Below are positions 1-2,733 of a stretch of 5,102 nt of DNA, piece after piece; the first letter of the stretch is position 1; each line of letters begins with the position of its first letter. Source of the stretch: Bryobacterales bacterium (GTDB lineage Bacteria > Acidobacteriota > Terriglobia > Bryobacterales > Bryobacteraceae); assembly GCA_003142355.1 (NCBI GenBank), contig PLMF01000062.1, forward strand, positions 27,872 through 32,973, written 5' to 3'. The notes under the pieces are model-generated. The model worked only from the letters and a program-made list of their open reading frames with translations, made no database searches and had not been told where the DNA came from. The position numbers were made by a program, and so were the translations under genes.

Positions 1-211
1 CCTATCTACCGTCTAACACCCGACCCGTAGAGGTGGGGCCAAACGCCCCAAAAGTCCCCTTGGGAGAAGCCCGCAGCCGGGCGATGCCGCCGGCATCGTG
101 ATCTCCGCGAACGCCGTTTCGGGCCAGCCCACGTGATCGTTGGTGTTCGCGACAGACATACGTTGTGAGGTGCCGCGCCCATGGAGAGAGATTCCATTCC
201 GATCACGGCCC

Positions 212-240
212 TTGACTCGCGTGCTGGACTGAGGTCTAAT
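212..240 (+). promoter_or_regulatory. Candidate sigma70 promoter, possible cassette promoter (Pc)
   Basis: TTGACT (212–217) and TCTAAT (235–240) are separated by exactly 17 nt. Each hexamer matches the TTGACA/TATAAT consensus at 5 of 6 positions. It points toward the cassette and ends about 226 bp before the crossover point, a distance similar to that of Pc in class 1 integrons. No other gene lies between it and the TIR–SLOG ORF. A hairpin at 395–411 lies between promoter and cassette and could attenuate transcription. Confidence 0.45.
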
Positions 241-310
241 CGAGGACGCTGCGGCCCACGCGTGCGCTGGTCTCGGGGAGATCTGGCGGAAGGAATAAGC
301 GGAGGATTTA

Positions 311-330
311 GGCCGACCGACCGGTCGGCC
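311..330. repeat. Inverted repeat GGCCGACC-GACC-GGTCGGCC
   Basis: Two perfect 8-bp arms flank a 4-nt centre, a strong hairpin or a dyad for a protein. It overlaps the first copy of the direct repeat TTAGGCCGACC (308–318), whose second copy is at 421–431 just upstream of the attI-like core. Its role is unknown. It could be an operator or an accessory recombinase or repressor site. Confidence 0.5.
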
Positions 331-394
331 TGAGAAGGTGGTGGTAATCTGAGGAATGGAAAGCAAGTGGCTACGCTGCAATGGTTTGTGGCCC

Positions 395-420
395 GCCCCC
401 ACGGTGGGGGCTGTTTCGTC
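395..420 (+). terminator. Terminator-like hairpin upstream of the attI-like site
   Basis: GCCCCCA (395–401) pairs perfectly with TGGGGGC (405–411) around a CGG loop, giving a 7-bp, almost all G·C stem. It is followed by TGTTTCGTCTT, which is only moderately T-rich. It could be a weak intrinsic terminator, an attenuator between the candidate promoter and the cassette, or a structural element of the integron platform. The tract is interrupted by G and C, so true termination is uncertain. Confidence 0.3.
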
Positions 421-451
421 TTAGGCCGACCAGAATCGGTTTTATGCGGGT

Positions 452-472
452 CAGTCTAAACGAGAGTTATGC
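452..472 (+). other. attI-like site (left cassette junction)
   Basis: GTCTAAAC (454–461), GAGA, then GTTATGC (466–472) reproduces the inverted L-box/R-box simple site that ends integron attI sites; class 1 attI1 ends CTAAAAC-AAA-GTTAGGC. No RYYYAAC box that could serve as R'' occurs in the 140 bp upstream, so this is not the 3' end of another attC. If the cassette is removed, the site reads GTCTAAACGAGAG followed by TTAGGC, an even closer match to attI1. Accessory direct-repeat binding sites upstream were not clearly identified. The alternative is integration at a secondary G/TT target outside any integron. Confidence 0.5.
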
Positions 473-494
473 GAGACGAGATAGAAGGAAAACC

Positions 495-501
495 AAGGGG
501 G
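495..501 (+). promoter_or_regulatory. Shine-Dalgarno AAGGGGG of the TIR–SLOG gene
   Basis: A purine-rich AAGGGGG stands 9 nt before ATG 511. It decides the start in favour of 511 over the in-frame ATG at 469. It lies inside the cassette (after the crossover at 466/467), so the gene would carry its own ribosome binding site wherever the cassette is inserted. Confidence 0.6.
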
Positions 502-510
502 TCCGAGAGC

Positions 511-1608
511 ATGAATCCGAAACAGTTCACGGCATTTCTGAGTTTTGCCGATCCCGATCGTCCGCTAGTCAAAGCGCTCAACGATTTGTTCTGGCAAATG
601 AGGGAACCGACGTATTTTGCACCTGTGGAGCTCCCAACCACGGGTTCACCGGCATGGCGCGAGAAGATTCTTGAGGGAATCCGAGGTAGTTACTCGTTTG
701 TACCAATTTACACTCGTCACTCAATTAGTCGGAAATGGGTTCTTTATGAATCGGGTGTCGCGGATTGCGCCGGTCTCCCGCGCTTTCCAGCAAAAGTATC
801 CAGCATCGCTGTTTCAGACATCGAGGACCTTCCGAGTCCGAGCGCGCTTGTGTATGATCTGTCAGACAGAGAATCCCTGACCCAACTTCTTGTCAATGTC
901 TGCCTAAGCAAAGGAGGAGACCGTTCCAAAGTTGAGACTGACGTCCATCGGATCGTTGACAGGAGTACGCACGTAAGAGAGATCCTCAATCTCGCAAAGG
1001 TGCGGTGGGCTTTCGTGGCGGGAAACACCCCAAACGATGAATCGGGATTGCGGACCGACCTGCATTGGTATGAAAGCAAGATCGGCTACGAGGAACGACT
1101 CCGGCTGTTCGCCGTCATGCTCGCAGGCTCACTCCTTGGTGACGGCTTCAGTATAGCCGCTTGCCCCCAGGTCGCTTCAGTCGGCTTACATATAATCAAC
1201 ACGACGGCCGATCTTTTGGCGTCGAAAAACTATCTCGATTCTGTTGACTACAGAATCAGTGGAATCTACCCAATCGACAGAGAGGCGAGGAAAATCCAGT
1301 TATCGGAGAACGCCAAGAAGCAGTGGGTCGCGCACATCATGTCTTTCCGCAAGAGTTATCTCGGCGAGCAGGAGTGGTTGATTCTCATTGGCGGGAATCA
1401 AGGCACCATTGATGAGTACACGGCAGCAAAAGAGTGCGGAGTGAAAGTGTTTGCTGTTCCGTGTTTTGGCGGTTCAGCAATGGCGATCTGGAAGAATGAA
1501 CCTCACGACGATGAGAACCCATGCTCATCGTGCGAGAAGAAGGACGGCTCATGCAGCCCCGAGTGTGTCAAAAGGATCACCGCGTTTTTGAAGACGCGAT
1601 GCATTTAG
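511..1608 (+). CDS. TIR–SLOG domain protein, putative anti-phage NADase/sensor
   Basis: The predicted protein has 365 residues and looks soluble. Residues about 5–105 resemble a TIR domain. A first strand FLSFADPD (about 9–16) is followed by a Ser-Arg-Lys-Trp-Val-Leu-Tyr-Glu-Ser-Gly motif at 73–82, whose Glu80 sits where bacterial TIR NADases have their catalytic glutamate. A linker (about 106–160) leads to a Rossmann-like SLOG (LOG/DprA-type) domain at about 164–326. It opens with a strand WAFVAGN and carries GGNQGTIDE at 294–302, matching the GGxxGTxxE nucleotide-binding motif of the LOG family. The tail has Cys338, Cys341, Cys348 and Cys352 (CX2CX6CX3C), a possible zinc site. In Thoeris, a SLOG domain in ThsA binds the cyclic ADP-ribose product of TIR protein ThsB; here both kinds of module are in one chain. 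I chose ATG 511 because AAGGGGG at 495–501 sits 9 nt upstream. An in-frame ATG at 469 would give 379 residues, but it lies inside the recombination core with only GAGAG 2 nt away. GC is about 50% at 541–600 against 72% in the kinase at 4021–4080. Domain calls are by eye; the TIR is surer than the SLOG. Confidence 0.88.
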   Translation: MNPKQFTAFLSFADPDRPLVKALNDLFWQMREPTYFAPVELPTTGSPAWREKILEGIRGSYSFVPIYTRHSISRKWVLYESGVADCAGLPRFPAKVSSIAVSDIEDLPSPSALVYDLSDRESLTQLLVNVCLSKGGDRSKVETDVHRIVDRSTHVREILNLAKVRWAFVAGNTPNDESGLRTDLHWYESKIGYEERLRLFAVMLAGSLLGDGFSIAACPQVASVGLHIINTTADLLASKNYLDSVDYRISGIYPIDREARKIQLSENAKKQWVAHIMSFRKSYLGEQEWLILIGGNQGTIDEYTAAKECGVKVFAVPCFGGSAMAIWKNEPHDDENPCSSCEKKDGSCSPECVKRITAFLKTRCI

Positions 1609-1627
1609 TCGATAAGCACTCAGGACC

Positions 1628-1690
1628 GCATAACAAGGCGGTGGAACACTGCGACGCGAAGCGCGTCGAGGTTCACCGCCGACGTTAGGC
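1628..1690 (+). other. attC recombination site of the cassette
   Basis: This 63-bp imperfect palindrome has every expected part. R'' is GCATAAC (1628–1634). L'' is GGCGGTG (1637–1643), then one unpaired G (1644, the extrahelical base), then AAC (1645–1647). A central hairpin has stem CGACGCG (1652–1658) with CGCGTCG (1662–1668) around loop AAG. L' is GTT plus CACCGCC (1671–1680). R' is GTTAGGC (1684–1690). Asymmetric unpaired spacers (ACTG against AG) separate the central hairpin from the L arms. The bottom strand would fold into the single-stranded substrate used by integron integrases, and the crossover falls between G1684 and T1685. It starts 19 nt after the stop codon and could also act as an RNA hairpin at the 3' end of the message. 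Confidence 0.9.
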
Positions 1691-1989
1691 TTCGAATTGA
1701 GGACCGGCTTTTGGCAGCGGACCCTCGCAGTGATCACATTGCTGTCGCGAAATCGCCTTCTCACCAGCGACGCGCCCCATATGTCCCCATCTGGGAAGTT
1801 GGCCGGATCCGGAACGAGAAACGCGCCAGCCTCTGGCGATCCACCCTGCCGCATCGTCGGCGCCTCAGCCTTCGCCCGCTACTGCATCGGCTCTCTGTTC
1901 AACTCTTCAACTCCGACCAGATCTGACCTCCCAGTTCCCTGGGAAAGCACCCTGGACACCTCCATTCCCGGTCATCCAACCCGCACCGG

Positions 1990-2049
1990 CCCCCAACCCC
2001 GCCCCGCCACCCCCAAAATCCCCCCCCCATCCGCCCTCCCCAAAAACCC
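1990..2049 (-). repeat. C-rich tract with minus-strand G-quadruplex potential
   Basis: In 1981–2040 I count 42 C and only 6 G in 60 bases. On the minus strand this gives successive G-runs of at least 3–4, separated by 1–5 nt (C-runs at 1990–1994, 1997–2000, 2002–2005, 2010–2014, 2020–2028 and 2034–2041 with one interruption). This satisfies the usual G3+N1–7 quadruplex pattern several times over. A nine-C homopolymer lies at 2020–2028. Confidence 0.55.
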
Positions 2050-2299
2050 GATCACCAGTTTTTTGCCCAGAGTTTTCTGAATCATTTCAATCACTTCCGG
2101 ATTTCAAGGCCAGCGAACCCGATCTTGCCTGCTATACCAGAATTAGAAGGACGTGATGCTATCTTCAATTCCTTGGAAGCCGATGCCAACCACAACCACC
2201 CGGACCAGCGCCTCGCCGTTTGGCGCCCCGCCGGATGCCGGCGCGGCGCTCTCTTGCCCGCCCAAACTGACGCCGTTTCCGGCCCCCGGCCCCCATCCG

Positions 2300-2428
2300 T
2301 GTGACGCATCTTGCAAAAAAAGCCCTCCCGATGCGTCACAAAATCTCGACCCACATACGCAACTAATTGAAAAAGAATGGCTTAAAACCCCGCGAATAAT
2401 AATCTCACACCCCCACCAGATGCGTCAC
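2300..2428. repeat. GATGCGTCAC repeats, two as an inverted pair
   Basis: TGTGACGCATC (2300–2310) and GATGCGTCACA (2330–2340) are perfect 11-bp inverted copies separated by 19 nt containing a run of seven A. A third, direct copy GATGCGTCAC lies at 2419–2428. The pair could form a stem-loop, or each copy could be a binding site. It may belong to a dispersed intergenic repeat family of this genome, which cannot be judged from one window. Confidence 0.55.
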
Positions 2429-2617
2429 CCGGGCCGGGTCCCTGACTGGTCTGGGGAAGCCGGCCCCCCCACAGCCGCACCCGTGGCTGCGGCTCAGCCC
2501 CGAAATCCCCAGAATTATCGAGCATCCCGAGAAGCGTTCTAACGCAGTGCCGGGGCAAACGAATACACTTCCGCATAGTGTAGTTCTCCCAAAAACCGGA
2601 GAGAACCCGCGCCTCCC

Positions 2618-2646
2618 TTGTAAGTGATAGATAAGTAGGCTATTCT
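2618..2646 (+). promoter_or_regulatory. Weak candidate promoter of the histidine kinase
   Basis: TTGTAA (2618–2623) and TATTCT (2641–2646) are 17 nt apart, each matching the sigma70 consensus at 4 of 6 positions. This is the best pair I see between the repeat zone and the kinase start, and it would give an untranslated leader of about 80 nt. In a GC-rich genome such matches are weak evidence. Confidence 0.25.
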
Positions 2647-2687
2647 TTGAGTAGATTTACCGGCCCAGCGCGGCATTAAACGTGCTC

Positions 2688-2713
2688 CGCGAAGGCAGGA
2701 CTACTGCCTCGCG
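2688..2713 (+). promoter_or_regulatory. Stable leader hairpin before the kinase start
   Basis: CGCG (2688–2691), a bulged A, and AGGCAG (2693–2698) pair with CTGCCT (2704–2709) and CGCG (2710–2713) around loop GACTA, a 10-bp stem with one bulge. It ends 20 nt before ATG 2734 and is not followed by a T-run, so it is not an intrinsic terminator. It could influence translation or stability of the kinase mRNA. An alternative short pairing, CTACT (2701–2705) with AGTAG (2714–2718), competes with it. Confidence 0.4.
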
Positions 2714-2733
2714 AGTAGGTAACGGCGGCTACT

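Larger units (their letters stand above)
308..431 (+). repeat. Direct repeat pair TTAGGCCGACC, 113 bp apart
   Basis: The 11-mer TTAGGCCGACC occurs at 308–318 and 421–431. The copies bracket the terminator-like hairpin and the second ends 35 bp before the crossover G at 466. The 11-mer begins with TTAGGC, the same hexamer that follows the crossover on the right side of the cassette (1685–1690). It may be a remnant of past recombination or an accessory binding site. Neither copy is preceded by the G needed for an active core. Confidence 0.4.
1..465. other. Left intergenic region without a supported gene
   Basis: I see no protein-coding gene here on either strand. The open frames present (including a 129-codon one on the minus strand at 13–402) give Arg/Pro/Ser-rich translations with no recognisable domain and no sign of an integron integrase. 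The region holds the candidate promoter, the hairpins, the direct repeats and the attI-like core. Three adjacent small hairpins sit at the far left: TGGGGC/GCCCCA (34–50), GCCCG/CGGGC (69–82) and CGATGCC/GGCATCG (82–98). An isolated GTCTAAC at 11–17 fits the integron box RYYYAAC but has no partner arms that I can find. Confidence 0.6.
467..1684 (+). mobile_element. Integron gene cassette carrying one ORF
   Basis: The 1,218-bp unit runs from the TT of GTTATGC (466–472) to the G of GTTAGGC (1684–1690), the expected crossover points for an integron integrase (G/TTRRRY). The cassette's own R'' box GCATAAC (1628–1634) is a 7/7 reverse complement of GTTATGC at its left end, as expected because these boxes become partners when the cassette is circular. 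It holds one ORF read toward the attC, as in typical cassettes, with 44 nt before the chosen start and 19 nt between stop and attC. Base composition is lower in GC than the downstream chromosome-like gene, consistent with transfer. No second cassette is recognised: no R'' box GCCTAAC matching the downstream TTAGGC is present. Confidence 0.85.
1691..2733. other. About 1 kb intergenic region, no supported gene
   Basis: Open frames here are short, Pro/Arg/Ser-rich on one strand and have no recognisable domain or ribosome binding site, so I annotate none. The stretch begins just after the attC crossover. It includes an extreme C-rich tract (about 1981–2050), a short AT-richer island (2050–2200), a set of GATGCGTCAC repeats (2300–2428), an imperfect GC-rich hairpin AGCCGCA/TGCGGCT (2473–2479 with 2488–2494), a GTTCTC/GAGAAC inverted repeat (2583–2606) and the leader of the kinase gene. 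It may be a decayed insertion zone or a repeat-rich chromosomal spacer. Confidence 0.6.

Noticed and set aside
11..17. GTCTAAC as a second attC (R'' on plus or R' on minus strand)
   Set aside because: The 7-mer fits the consensus box, but I found no partner box with matching L arms within 150 bp on either strand.
13..402. A 129-codon minus-strand frame, considered as a possible integron integrase N-terminus
   Set aside because: No tyrosine recombinase motifs or typical IntI N-terminal sequence are visible. Composition is Arg/Pro/Ser-rich and there is no convincing ribosome binding site.
454..472. The left junction as the 3' end of an upstream attC rather than attI
   Set aside because: No RYYYAAC box able to act as R'' and no complementary L'' arm exist in the preceding 140 bp, whereas the inverted L-box arrangement matches attI.
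1697..2080. A 127-codon plus-strand frame after the attC, considered as a second cassette gene
   Set aside because: The second half is Pro/Ser/Thr-rich because of the C-rich tract. There is no Shine-Dalgarno, and no attC with R'' GCCTAAC follows it.
2300..2340. A CRP-like operator (TGTGA…TCACA)
   Set aside because: The half-sites are separated by 31 nt instead of 6, so it does not fit a CRP/FNR dyad.
2091..2354. An 87-codon minus-strand frame
   Set aside because: It spans the GATGCGTCAC inverted repeat, has no domain and no clear ribosome binding site, and looks like translation of a repeat-containing spacer.
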